Shown in pieces: positions 1-7,720 of a DNA stretch of 64,000 bases (position 1 is the stretch's first letter; every line of letters starts with the position of its first letter). Source of the DNA: Nesterenkonia sedimenti (GTDB lineage Bacteria > Actinomycetota > Actinomycetes > Actinomycetales > Micrococcaceae); NCBI RefSeq assembly GCF_012641515.1, contig NZ_JABAHY010000003.1:186001-250000 (forward strand), in the 5' to 3' direction. The notes under the pieces were generated by a model, which did no database searches, was not told the origin of the DNA, and saw nothing but the letters and a program-made list of their open reading frames with translations. A program made the translations under genes and the position numbers.

Positions 1-257
1 GATTCGGCCACCTGGCGTTTGAGCTGTTCCTCAGGAATATCGGGCACCCCGATCATGGCAGTGTGCACCATGGCGGGTATCGCGAAGGCAGTGACTACGG
101 TTAGGACTGTATTGCGGCGCTGAGCGGCTCGGGCTGCGTAGAACAGCGCCAGCTGGGCGTGCTCTGAGCCGTCATAGCCCACAAGAACGCCCAAGTTTCG
201 GTCAGCGGAGTTGAAGGGAATGGAGCCGGTCTGGGTCTGAACGTCGTTGTTCATCAT
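1..257 (-). CDS. Universal stress protein, N-terminal part (runs off window start)
   Basis: Reading the minus strand from ATG at 257 gives about 85 residues of a UspA-domain protein before the window ends. The stretch GVLVGYDGSE followed by an alpha-helical segment and VVTAFAIP matches the first beta-alpha-beta unit of the Usp fold. A second ATG lies directly after the first, and GAGGG precedes them as ribosome binding site. It resembles the N-terminal half of the tandem Usp at 16268-17338, so it may also be a two-domain protein, but the C-terminus is outside the window. Usp proteins bind ATP and act in the cytoplasm in stress survival; the exact role cannot be inferred. Confidence 0.85.
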   Translation of the reverse strand, partial: MMNNDVQTQTGSIPFNSADRNLGVLVGYDGSEHAQLALFYAARAAQRRNTVLTVVTAFAIPAMVHTAMIGVPDIPEEQLKRQVAE

Positions 258-337
258 GTCCCTCATCCCGGGGGTCTGGGGAGATCCGACGACGACGGCG
301 ACCCCCTATATCTAGTGGAACCGTCCTCGTCAGCTCC

Positions 338-343
338 ATTATA
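338..343 (-). promoter_or_regulatory. Probable -10 box of the usp promoter
   Basis: The minus strand reads TATAAT here, about 80 bases upstream of the usp start at 257. It is a perfect -10 hexamer in an otherwise GC-rich gap (258-435). I see no convincing -35 box at the standard distance. The remaining gap holds only the hairpins at 349-387. Confidence 0.5.
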
Positions 344-348
344 CCCGG

Positions 349-387
349 TTTTTCTACGTTGTGTAGAAAAATTCCGAAGGAATTTTT
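349..387 (-). terminator. Two overlapping hairpins after brnE
   Basis: AAAAATTCC and GGAATTTTT (367-387) form a perfect 9-bp hairpin with a 3-base loop, and TTTTTCTAC/GTAGAAAAA (349-371) forms a second hairpin that shares five bases with it. The two cannot fold at once. On the minus strand the first one met is the AAATTCC/GGAATTT hairpin with a T tract, so it most likely terminates brnFE. The alternative pairing resembles an attenuator layout, but this is inference. Confidence 0.6.
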
Positions 388-435
388 CTCTCCCTCAATC
401 GGTCGCAGAAGACACCATATCCAGGAAGGCCCGCC

Positions 436-747
436 TCAGGGGAAGCCGAGCAGGCGGAGCCCCGCGGCTGCTGCAGCTCCGATGATCACCACCAGAAGGA
501 AAGGCGCCCGCAGCAACAGCGCCACAGCCGCTGCCACCAGCGCACCCACGCGTGCATCCAGGGCGATTCCCTGATCGACCGAAACCGTATTGAGCATGAC
601 TAGGGAGGCCAACAGCCCGATGGTCAGCAGACCGGAAATCCGGCCGACCAACGGATGTTTCAACCAGGAGGCCGGCACCAGATATCCCAGGATCTTCAGT
701 CCATAGGCGGCTGCCGCCCCCAGCAGAATCCATACCCAGAGACTCAT
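436..747 (-). CDS. brnE: Branched-chain amino acid exporter small subunit (AzlD/BrnE family)
   Basis: 103 residues, very hydrophobic, with three to four predicted membrane helices, the usual size of AzlD/BrnE proteins (about 100-110 residues). It overlaps the AzlC-family gene upstream by four bases (ATGA), showing translational coupling. In Corynebacterium BrnFE exports isoleucine, leucine, valine and methionine, and is switched on by Lrp, encoded divergently here at 1513-1965. The family assignment comes from size, hydrophobic pattern and context, which together are strong. It probably forms a complex with the 744-1448 product in the cytoplasmic membrane. Confidence 0.85.
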   Translation of the reverse strand: MSLWVWILLGAAAAYGLKILGYLVPASWLKHPLVGRISGLLTIGLLASLVMLNTVSVDQGIALDARVGALVAAAVALLLRAPFLLVVIIGAAAAAGLRLLGFP

Positions 748-1448
748 CGGCGCTCACCTCCTCGGCCTGCGGTGATCAGGCCCCAGCCGATGGCCACCAC
801 TGCAGCGATCAGCACTGGCAGCCCGGAGGGGACTACGGGGATAGTCAGGGTGGTCACCAGAGCAGCCACAACTGCCAGCGCCCAGGGTTCGACGGATTTC
901 AGCCGGGGCCAGAGCAGGCCCAGGAACGCTGCGACCACAGCGCCGTCGAGTCCGAAGGCCTCGGGTTCAGCGATGAACTCTCCGAGCCAGGCACCCAATG
1001 CAGTCACTGCGGTCCAGCCGGTCCAGATCCCGATTCCGGTGACCCAGAAGCCGCGGCGCTGTTCGGCGGGATCCTCCTGTGCAGTGGAGACCGCCATGGA
1101 TTCATCGATGGTCACATGGGCCGCCACCAGCCGCTTGGCCCCGGCCGGGTTGAGCATGGCCTTGATCTGGACCGCGTAGATCGTATTGCGCACACCCAGC
1201 AGGGTCGCGCTGCTGAAGGCCGCAGCTGGGGATCCGCCGGCGGCGATGACCCCGATGAAGGCGAACTGCGATCCCCCGGTGAACATCAGGGCACTGAGCG
1301 CAATGGTCTGCCAGAAACTAAAACCTGCCGCCACCGCCAGCGCCCCGAAGGAGAGCCCGAAGAGGGAAACGGCAATGGTAACCGAGAGCCCCATTTTGGC
1401 CGCCGGGGTCAGCTCCAGCCGCCGCCCCTGATCAGAACGTGTAGTCAC
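744..1448 (-). CDS. brnF: Branched-chain amino acid exporter large subunit (AzlC/BrnF family)
   Basis: 234 residues with about seven membrane helices. The N-terminal half carries the AzlC signature region (…SLSFGALAVAAGFSFWQTIALSAL-like text, then FTGGSQFAFIGV near residue 57 and a GVRNTIYAVQIK stretch near residue 84), all typical of the family. It is translated into brnE by a four-base overlap. The divergent lrp gene starts 64 bases upstream, leaving a compact shared promoter region (1449-1512) with an AT-rich core at about 1450-1462. Known BrnFE systems export branched-chain amino acids and methionine when their cytoplasmic level rises. Confidence 0.88.
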   Translation of the reverse strand: MTTRSDQGRRLELTPAAKMGLSVTIAVSLFGLSFGALAVAAGFSFWQTIALSALMFTGGSQFAFIGVIAAGGSPAAAFSSATLLGVRNTIYAVQIKAMLNPAGAKRLVAAHVTIDESMAVSTAQEDPAEQRRGFWVTGIGIWTGWTAVTALGAWLGEFIAEPEAFGLDGAVVAAFLGLLWPRLKSVEPWALAVVAALVTTLTIPVVPSGLPVLIAAVVAIGWGLITAGRGGERR

Positions 1449-1512
1449 AACGCAATATTATGGAAAAATCGACGCGCTGTGATTGCCGAACCATATGGTG
1501 AAAGGCGGGATT

Positions 1513-1965
1513 ATGAGCAATGATCTGAAGATCGACGATCTTGATCGCGCGATTATTGCTGAACTGGAGGAGGATGCCCGGCTCAGCAATACCGAACTGG
1601 CCCGCCGGGTGGGCCTGACCCCGGCTCCCTGCCTGAGGCGAGTCCAGCGGTTGGAGGCTGCGGGCGTCATCGCCGGTTATCACGCCTCGGTCAGTCCCAA
1701 GGTGGTGGGGCGGGACTTTGAGGTGATCGCCGCCATCGATATCGCGGTCAACAACAGTGTGACCATTGAGGATTTCGAGAAGGCTGCCGTGGCCGTTCCG
1801 GAGGTCACTGAGCTGCGCCGGATGTTCGGCCAGCCCGACTATTTCCTCCGGGTGCAGGTCGCCGATGGGGAGCACTATGAGTCCCTGGTCATTGGGACAC
1901 TTTCTCAACTGCCGGCGGTCAGTCGGATCCTCTCGCATCAGACCATGCGCCGGCTGAAGGGCTGA
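1513..1965 (+). CDS. lrp: Lrp/AsnC family transcriptional regulator
   Basis: 150 residues from ATG at 1513, chosen because AAAGGCGGG lies just upstream; an ATG at 1483 would add a ten-residue extension not seen in the family. The N-terminal winged helix-turn-helix includes LDRAIIAELEEDARLS and the recognition region TELARRVGLTPAPCLRRVQRLE. The C-terminal RAM domain (from about residue 65) contains GQPDYFLRVQVAD, the usual effector-binding/oligomerisation strand. In C. glutamicum Lrp activates the divergent brnFE operon on binding leucine or methionine; the same divergent arrangement is seen here. Confidence 0.93.
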   Translation: MSNDLKIDDLDRAIIAELEEDARLSNTELARRVGLTPAPCLRRVQRLEAAGVIAGYHASVSPKVVGRDFEVIAAIDIAVNNSVTIEDFEKAAVAVPEVTELRRMFGQPDYFLRVQVADGEHYESLVIGTLSQLPAVSRILSHQTMRRLKG

Positions 1966-2009
1966 GGCCGGGTTCAGCGCCCCGGTCTGCCGTGTCATAG
2001 GATGACCGG

Positions 2010-2357
2010 GTGACAGTGATGAAGGGCCGGTGGTTTCGCCGCAATCTGGTGTCGCTCTGCGCCCTGGGCCTCTTGGCTCCGCTGACGGTGGCCATCGAAA
2101 CTGACTCCGTGACCTTCACCTGTCCGGTCCAGCGGCTTCATGAGATCAGCACTTCACGCGTCTTCGAACCGGCCAATGATGAGGTGGGTTGGAACAGCCA
2201 GTTCTCCCGGTGGTGCAGTGATACTGCGGTGGAGATGGCTTTTGTGGTCCCCGAGGACGTCGACGGCGTCTTCCGTCTGGAGCTCGGTGGCAGCAGCACA
2301 GCTCCGAGATGTCCGATGAACTCGGTGACCACGGCCCAGAGCCAGGCCACCGGATAG
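2010..2357 (+). CDS. Putative membrane-anchored protein, apparently internally shortened
   Basis: 115 residues beginning with positive residues and one hydrophobic helix (about residues 11-28), followed by a short extracytoplasmic part with two cysteines (TCPV and WCSD) and a VVPEDVDGVFRLELGG strand. Proteins of this build that I recall from corynebacteria are nearer 190 residues; here the helix runs almost directly into the TCPV segment, so a middle part may be missing. A TAGGAT box sits six bases before the GTG at 2010, suggesting a leaderless transcript; ATG at 2019 is the alternative start. The 3' end overlaps the antisense open frame described at 2138-2854. Function unknown. Confidence 0.4.
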   Translation: MTVMKGRWFRRNLVSLCALGLLAPLTVAIETDSVTFTCPVQRLHEISTSRVFEPANDEVGWNSQFSRWCSDTAVEMAFVVPEDVDGVFRLELGGSSTAPRCPMNSVTTAQSQATG

Positions 2358-2854
2358 AGGTGCTCAACCAACCAGCCCTGGGCTGTGTCCAACCAGACCA
2401 TGGCCTGCCTCTGTTGGGCCCAGTTGCTGACTGTGGAGGCGTACTGCTCAATGGCCAGAATGGCCAGGAAGATCCATAGGGTCTCGAGGTAGACCACTGC
2501 CGGTGCTGTGGCTCTGGGGTAACTGGTCTTCAGCCGCCCCAGGACTGAGCGCAGCACAAAGGCGGCAACGATCAAGCCGACTTCGATGACCGTGTCGAGG
2601 TCTGGCTGCCGGTTCAGGCCCAGCTGCAGTGCGGCGGGGTCTCCCATATCGGAGATCTTCCCCTCCGGAACTTCGAAGGCCAGGGACCCTGCCAGGGGCA
2701 CACCGGTGCGCAATGGCTGATCCAGCAGGGATTCGATTCGCTCACTGGCCCGGTATACGTGCTCGCCCAGATGCAGTTCGGCATGGACGAGGTGCCCCGG
2801 TTCGGATTCGGTCAGCTGGGCCTCGAGGTCGACTATCAGCCAGTCGCTGGCCAC
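2138..2854 (-). pseudogene. Chimeric remnant: extracellular domain fragment joined to membrane protein fragment
   Basis: An open frame on the minus strand. Residues 1-85 look like the soluble domain of a corynebacterial cell-surface protein (SDWLIVDLEAQL, AELHLGEHVYRASER, GSLAFEVPE, PDLDTVIEV), but the membrane anchor expected before it is absent: the frame meets a TAA at about 2930. From residue 86 the text switches abruptly to hydrophobic helices resembling an unrelated membrane protein (possibly the start of a PAP2-type protein, weak). The last 50 residues are antisense to the gene at 2010-2357 and are probably not real coding sequence. I read this as two truncated genes fused by deletion, perhaps with inversion relative to the plus-strand partner. 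Confidence 0.4.
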
Positions 2855-2998
2855 TGCGCTCTCATCTGCATCGAGGTGATCGGGCCCGGCCTGCGGAGAG
2901 CCTCGGGGGCCTGCGCCGCTGCCGTCTTGTTACGTTGGTGGACTCCCCCTGCATCTGACTCACAGTCAGCAGTCTAAAGACTCTCGGGCCTTGTCCGC

Positions 2999-3286
2999 TC
3001 AGGCCTCCCAGCGATAGCGACGCAGATCGACCTTCTGTCCGGTTGCCAGGACCCCTTCGGCACGCAGTCTGGCCAGCTGTTCATCCCGCAGATGAGAGGC
3101 AGGGACGCCGTCGGCGCGAATGATTCGATGCCAGGGGAGGTCGAACCCATCTTCGCGCAGGACCCAGCCAACCTGCCGGGGATTGGATAGGCCCGCGAGC
3201 GCGGCGATATCTCCGTAGGTCGCCACAGTGCCTGCCGGGACTGCTGCAATGATCTCCCGTACCCGCTCATGGGTCTGCTCATTCAT
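2999..3286 (-). CDS. Alkyltransferase-like protein (ATL, MGMT family)
   Basis: 95 residues covering the DNA-binding half of the O6-alkylguanine-DNA alkyltransferase fold: TVATYGDIAALAG, then NPRQVGWVL and DLPWHRII. In true transferases the last motif is PCHR; here the acceptor cysteine is tryptophan, as in ATL proteins such as E. coli YbaZ and S. pombe Atl1. These bind alkylated guanine without repairing it and hand it to nucleotide excision repair. ATG at 3286 is preferred over TTG at 3298 because GAGG stands before it. The gene begins eight bases after the frameshifted lipoprotein gene, with its ribosome binding site next to that gene's stop. Confidence 0.88.
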   Translation of the reverse strand: MNEQTHERVREIIAAVPAGTVATYGDIAALAGLSNPRQVGWVLREDGFDLPWHRIIRADGVPASHLRDEQLARLRAEGVLATGQKVDLRRYRWEA

Positions 3287-3294
3287 AAATTGCC

Positions 3295-4105
3295 TCAATC
3301 TGCCATAACCGCATGACCCCGGTTATACAGGTAGACCTCTACTGTCGGCAGCTCATCGAAATGCTCATTGACCAGTGCTGCCCATTGCAGGGCCGACTCC
3401 TGATGTTCAGCTGTGACTTCGCGTTCACTATCAGGGAGGTCTTCCTGGGCGGGGTGTTCGCCGCCCCCCCTCCCCTCCTGGGGCAAGCCGGAAGGTGATC
3501 GGCACCAGGCCGGTATCACCGGCTGGACTGTAGGTCTCCAACCGATCCTCACCCAAGGGACTCCAGTCGGGTTTCTCCAACTCCTGCCAGGCTTCTACCG
3601 CGGCGATTCCCTCCTGGAGATCATCGCGTTGAACGGTGATCCCAAGCTCAGTCTCTGATGCGCGGGAACCCTTCCAGGCAATGACATCACCTTCTGTTGC
3701 AAGCCCCAGTTCCAGGAGGTCAGCGTATTGTTCGGCGTCGATGATATCTCGCCATTCCCCGCCGATGGTCACCCGGGATCCCGGTCCTACTTCTCCCCCA
3801 TTGGGCAGATGGACGGTGGGCATAATGCCATAGTCGTTTAGCAGCGCCTCCAGGTTCTCACCGGCAGCCTCGGTATCCGCATCGGGATCGAGGACAAGCT
3901 CAAACCAGTGGAGTTCATCGAGTTTTCCTTTGATCTCGTCATCGCCGAGTTCGATCTCATTGTCAAGCTCTTCGAAGAGTGATTCATCCACCGCATCTGC
4001 CGCCTGCCGGGCGCGCTCTGGTAAATCCTCATCACCGGTACAAGCCACCAGACTGGCGGCCATCAGACCTGCGCCCACCGCAGTCCAGCGCTCTGTCATG
4101 TCCAT
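3295..4105 (-). pseudogene. Putative lipoprotein gene interrupted by a homopolymer frameshift
   Basis: Starts at 4105 with a signal peptide ending in a lipobox (SLVAC, Cys near residue 22), followed by an acidic protein of about 200 residues (NGGEVGPGSRVTIGGEWRD and similar). The reading frame is lost in a run of seven C (G on the coding strand) at 3464-3470 and ends shortly after in an R/P/G-rich tail. In the neighbouring frame a sensible continuation (EHPAQEDLPDSEREV … FDELPTVEVYLY) runs on to a stop at 3295, immediately before the ATL gene. One base change in the run would restore a protein of roughly 265-270 residues. It may be a true mutation, phase variation or a sequencing error. Function unknown. 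Confidence 0.65.
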
Positions 4106-4168
4106 ACCGATATTCTGGTGATGATCCCTCTACGGCTACCGGATGTGCCCTAAGCGGATCCTGGCTGA

Positions 4169-4819
4169 TTACTCCCCGGCGGCGGCGAGCACCCGCTGGA
4201 TCTGGGAGGCGATCGCATCGGAGGGTTCCAGGACCTGAACATGATCCCCGGTGGCCGCCTGAATGGCGTCTTTGATCCAGTGATAGTGAGTGCAGGCGAG
4301 TACGACGACGTCGGCCCCCTGTGTCTCTACGGACTCCACCACCGCGCTGAGGGCCAGGTCTGCGGAGCGGCCCTGTTCGATTGTGGCCGCCCAGCTGCTG
4401 CAGTCGGGTTCGATCACTGTCAGTTCCCCCGCCCAGGTCTGTTTCAGCCGCTGGTACCTCGGGCTGGCCAGGGTCGCAGGCGTTGCGCAGACCACGATGC
4501 GCCCGGAGCGGGTCAGGGAGCTGGCCGGTTTGACCATGGGTTCCAGTCCCACAAACGGCATCTGGGGGTAATCGGCCCGCAGCTGCTCAATGGCTGCTGC
4601 AGTGGCGGTGTTACAAGCCAGCACGACGACGTCGCAATCTTTCAGCAGCGGCTGGATGGCTCGGTCGGTCAGCCGGTGGACCTCTTCCGGGGTCCGGCTG
4701 CCATAGGGGACGTTCTTGTGGTCATGGGCAGTGACCACCTGGGCCTGCGGCAGCAGTTCGGCAAGCCGGTCGGCGACTGCCTGGCCGCCGCGGCCGGAGT
4801 CGAAGACACCGATCTTCAC
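4169..4819 (-). CDS. Aspartate/glutamate racemase family protein (MurI-like, short)
   Basis: 216 residues with the features of cofactor-independent glutamate racemase: GVFDSGRGG at residues 4-12, NVPYGSRTPEE, VLACNTATAA with the first catalytic cysteine near residue 70, and VLACTHYHW with the second near residue 175. Normal MurI proteins are about 260-285 residues, so this is a compact version with shortened loops, though both cysteines and the DSG are present. It could supply D-glutamate for peptidoglycan, or be a paralogue of unknown substrate. It lies three bases after the alpha/beta hydrolase gene, in the same operon. Confidence 0.75.
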   Translation of the reverse strand: MKIGVFDSGRGGQAVADRLAELLPQAQVVTAHDHKNVPYGSRTPEEVHRLTDRAIQPLLKDCDVVVLACNTATAAAIEQLRADYPQMPFVGLEPMVKPASSLTRSGRIVVCATPATLASPRYQRLKQTWAGELTVIEPDCSSWAATIEQGRSADLALSAVVESVETQGADVVVLACTHYHWIKDAIQAATGDHVQVLEPSDAIASQIQRVLAAAGE

Positions 4820-4822
4820 GTC

Positions 4823-5572
4823 TCAGGCACCTTTGGCGAAGTCGGCGATGAGGGCGGCAATCGGATGCGGTGTGCTGATCACCGCTTCATGTCCGCGGTC
4901 GGCGATCTCCTCCATCCGACCATTGGGCAGCAGCTCGGTGACCTCTTCGATCCAGTACCTGGGACAGACCCGGTCCTTCTCCCCGCCGATGACCAGCACC
5001 TCCGCGGTGATCTTGGGGCAGGTCTCCTCCAGCCGGTGTTCCAACAGATATTTGGCGTTCTTGAGGAACCAGCGCATCCCGGCTTTGGCGTATCCGTAGA
5101 CCCCCATGATGAAGACTTTGGGGCTCTCTCCGGTGAAGTCCTGAAGCAGTCGCAGCATCTGTTTGCCGATAGTGCGTTCGGAGCGGTTGACCGCCGGGGC
5201 GATGAACACGCCCTGGTTGCTGATCTCGGGGTGGCGGGCCAGGGCCTCGGCGGCGACCTGGGCGCCCATGGAGTGACCGACCAATACGGGGTTCTCCACA
5301 TCCAGGGAGGTGACCCAGTCGGCGACGATGTCACCGAACTGCTCAATGGTCAGGGCCTCACCCGGTGCCGGGGAGTCGCCGAATCCGGGCAGGTCCAGGG
5401 CGTAGACCTCTCCACTTTTGGCCAGTTCCTCGGCGAGGTCCTGGTAGATGGCACGGCCCATGCCGATACCGTGCAGCAGCACATAGACGGGTCCGGGCCC
5501 GGGGTTGCGGTAATGGTCGAATACAACAGTGTGCTCACCTCGGGTGAACGAGGAGGTCTCCACGTCAGCCAT
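4823..5572 (-). CDS. Alpha/beta hydrolase
   Basis: 249 residues, full-length alpha/beta hydrolase fold. The oxyanion-hole motif LLHGIGMG is near residue 32, the nucleophile elbow GHSMGAQ near residue 98, the acid in GGEKDRVCP near residue 200 and the histidine in DRGHEAV near residue 228. No signal peptide, so cytoplasmic. The substrate cannot be predicted. It is followed after three bases by the racemase-like gene and preceded by the RNA methyltransferase gene 68 bases away, so it probably belongs to a small housekeeping operon on this strand. Confidence 0.85.
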   Translation of the reverse strand: MADVETSSFTRGEHTVVFDHYRNPGPGPVYVLLHGIGMGRAIYQDLAEELAKSGEVYALDLPGFGDSPAPGEALTIEQFGDIVADWVTSLDVENPVLVGHSMGAQVAAEALARHPEISNQGVFIAPAVNRSERTIGKQMLRLLQDFTGESPKVFIMGVYGYAKAGMRWFLKNAKYLLEHRLEETCPKITAEVLVIGGEKDRVCPRYWIEEVTELLPNGRMEEIADRGHEAVISTPHPIAALIADFAKGA

Positions 5573-5640
5573 AGCAATAACCTACTGCACTGTGCCGGGT
5601 GTGATTGCCGGACGGGGATCGATACTGGTCAGCTGCCGGT

Positions 5641-6267
5641 TCAGATCTGGGCATGCTGGCGGATCCAGGCATGCATGGCGATCCCAGCTGCCACCCCGGC
5701 ATTGATCGAACGGGTGGAGCCGAACTGGGCGATAGACAATGTCGCCTCGGCCGCCTGCCGGATCTGCTCGCTGAGCCCGGGCCCTTCCTGACCGAAGACC
5801 AACACACAGTTCTGGGGCAGCTGGTAGGCCTCCAGGGGCACTGAGTCTGGAAAGAGATCGACGCCGAGCACCGGGAGTCCGGCCTCTTTGGCCCAGGCGG
5901 TGAAGTCCTCCACGGTGGGATGGTGTCGCACATGCTGGTATTTATCGGTGACCATGGCCCCGCGACGGTTCCATCGTTTCTTCCCGATGATGTGGACCTC
6001 TTTGGCCAGGAATGCATTGGCTGTCCGGACCACGGTGCCGATATTGAAATCGTGCTGCCAATTCTCGATGGCCACATGGAATCCGTGTCGTTTGGCATCG
6101 AGGTCAGCGACGATCGCTGAATGCTTCCAGTACCGGTATTCGTCGATGACGTTACGCCGGTCGCCTTCAGCCAGCAGGTCGGGGTCATAGTGATCGCCCT
6201 GCGGCCAGGGCCCTTCCCAAGGCCCCAGGCCCACTTCCCGCTCGGCTTCGGACTGGTTGTCTGTCAT
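5641..6267 (-). CDS. TrmH/SpoU family RNA 2'-O-methyltransferase
   Basis: 208 residues from ATG at 6267; the longer open frame upstream is antisense to the aminotransferase gene and is not coding. The SPOUT-knot motifs are present: NIGTVVRTANAF (motif 1, substrate Asn/Arg), LVFGQEGPGLSE (motif 2) and SIAQFGSTRSINAGVAAGIAM (motif 3, AdoMet binding). Such enzymes methylate the ribose of tRNA or rRNA; the target is not evident. The N-terminal 50 residues are charged and not conserved in the core family. Transcribed divergently from the aminotransferase at 6322, with 54 bases between the starts. Confidence 0.87.
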   Translation of the reverse strand: MTDNQSEAEREVGLGPWEGPWPQGDHYDPDLLAEGDRRNVIDEYRYWKHSAIVADLDAKRHGFHVAIENWQHDFNIGTVVRTANAFLAKEVHIIGKKRWNRRGAMVTDKYQHVRHHPTVEDFTAWAKEAGLPVLGVDLFPDSVPLEAYQLPQNCVLVFGQEGPGLSEQIRQAAEATLSIAQFGSTRSINAGVAAGIAMHAWIRQHAQI

Positions 6268-6321
6268 GGACTGTGAGCCTACCCAATGACGCTGCAGACA
6301 GCTCTTCGATAAAGTCGGTGT

Positions 6322-7503
6322 ATGGGTCAGCCGAAGAATCCTCTCGAAGTCCTCAGTCTTGACCAGCTCCGTGCCCGGAAGTCCGCCAAATGGCGGGCCT
6401 TCGGTGACGAGGCCCTGCCGCTTTGGGTGGCGGAGATGGACACCCCGCTGGCCGAGCCGGTTGCCGCGGCCCTGCATGAGGCCATCGAACTCGGCGATAC
6501 CGGTTACCCCTCCTCCGGTCCCTACATCAGGGCCTTCTGCGATTTCGCCAAACAGCATTGGGGTTGGACCGTCAGCCCCAGTCAGGTACGTCCGGTCCGC
6601 GATGTGATGTCTGGAGCGGTCGAGGCGCTGAAACTGGTCGGCGAGATCGCCGATACCGTCATCGTCTCCTCCCCGGTCTACCCGCCCTTCTTCAAATATC
6701 CGGTCAGCGCCGGACGCCGGGTAGTCGAGGCCCCGCTGGGCCCAGACGGACGCTTGGACTTCGAGATGCTGGAGGAGTCCTTCAACCTGCGCACCACCGG
6801 TGGCCAGGCGGCCTATCTTCTGGCGAATCCGCATAATCCCACCGGAGTGGCACATACCCGGGAGGAGTTGGAGAAGCTGGCCGGACTGGCCGCTGACTAC
6901 GGCATCCGGGTGGTCGCCGATGAGATCCATGCCCCGCTGGTCTACTCCGAGGCGCGGTTCACTCCGTATCTGAGTGTGGATCCGCGCGGTTACGCCATCC
7001 ATGCCGCATCCAAGGCGTGGAACCTCGCCGGGCTGAAGGCCGGGCTGATGGTCGCCGGTGAGGAGGCGGTCGATGAGTTGGAGAATCTGCCTCCCGAGGT
7101 CCCGCATGGGCCTACCCATCTCGGTGTGGTGGCCCAGACCGCTGCGTTTACCTCCGGTCAGCCATGGTTAGAGTCCCTGCTGACAGGTTTGGATGCCAAT
7201 CGGAAGCTGCTGGGTGAGCTGTTGGCCAAGCATGCCCCGGAGGTGAAGTACACCGCCCCTGAGGCCACCTATCTGGCCTGGTTGGACTTCTCTGCCTACG
7301 GTTTCACCGATGATGAGCCGACCCCCGGGGTGGAGACCCCGGTGCTGGGTCCGGCCAAGCACCTGTTGAAGAAGGCAGGTGTGGCACTGACCCCGGGGCA
7401 TCCCTTCGGCTCCGGCGGCGAGGCCCATGCCCGGCTGAACTTCGCCACCAGCCAGTCCATCCTCACCGAGGCCGTCGAACGCATAGGCCAGTCCTTGCGT
7501 TAG
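6322..7503 (+). CDS. PLP-dependent aminotransferase / C-S lyase (MalY/PatB type)
   Basis: 393 residues of fold-type I PLP enzyme. PLWVAEMDTP near residue 33 is the characteristic N-terminal segment of cystathionine beta-lyases of the MalY/PatB group. ANPHNPTGVA (about residue 168) and VVADEIHAPLVY (about residue 195) bind the cofactor, and the Schiff-base lysine is in HAASKAWNLAGLK (about residue 233). In corynebacteria homologous enzymes (AecD) split cystathionine and S-(2-aminoethyl)cysteine to pyruvate, ammonia and a thiol, feeding methionine synthesis. Substrate is inferred from the family. Starts from ATG at 6322 without a strong ribosome binding site. Confidence 0.82.
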   Translation: MGQPKNPLEVLSLDQLRARKSAKWRAFGDEALPLWVAEMDTPLAEPVAAALHEAIELGDTGYPSSGPYIRAFCDFAKQHWGWTVSPSQVRPVRDVMSGAVEALKLVGEIADTVIVSSPVYPPFFKYPVSAGRRVVEAPLGPDGRLDFEMLEESFNLRTTGGQAAYLLANPHNPTGVAHTREELEKLAGLAADYGIRVVADEIHAPLVYSEARFTPYLSVDPRGYAIHAASKAWNLAGLKAGLMVAGEEAVDELENLPPEVPHGPTHLGVVAQTAAFTSGQPWLESLLTGLDANRKLLGELLAKHAPEVKYTAPEATYLAWLDFSAYGFTDDEPTPGVETPVLGPAKHLLKKAGVALTPGHPFGSGGEAHARLNFATSQSILTEAVERIGQSLR

Positions 7504-7597
7504 TCAACGCGGTGGGTGCCCCTCCGCCGTTTATTACTAGACCTCTTCTCTCGCCGGCATCACGTCAGAAGTCGCTGAGGCCTGCGCGCCCATCTGA

Positions 7598-7713
7598 GAA
7601 GCGGTGGGTCGGAGGTGCGAACCCGGGGGATCCCTTGTGAGGAGCCGACTCCGCCGAAGGCGGATCGGCGAGTGAAGGAGGAGGGTTCGCACCGGAGGGG
7701 AACCCCGCCGCTT
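7598..7713. repeat. Large imperfect palindrome between convergent genes
   Basis: A 116-base imperfect inverted repeat fills most of the 217-base gap between the aminotransferase and pyrE, which converge on it. Outer arms pair GAAGCGG with CCGCTTC, the middle arms pair GGTGCGAACCC with GGGTTCGCACC, and an inner hairpin GCCGACTCCGCC/GGCGGATCGGC closes on GAA at about 7656-7658. No poly-T tract follows. It could be a bidirectional terminator, a mobile palindromic element or a structured RNA. The adjoining 7504-7597 holds nothing else that I recognise. Confidence 0.65.
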
Positions 7714-7720
7714 CACAACC

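Noticed and set aside
4241-5791. 516-codon open frame on the plus strand
   Set aside because: It is antisense to the racemase-like and alpha/beta hydrolase genes, whose motifs are complete; long antisense frames are common in GC-rich DNA.
6268-7119. N-terminal extension of the TrmH-type protein to 492 residues
   Set aside because: The extra part is antisense to the aminotransferase gene; the methyltransferase domain is complete from 6267.
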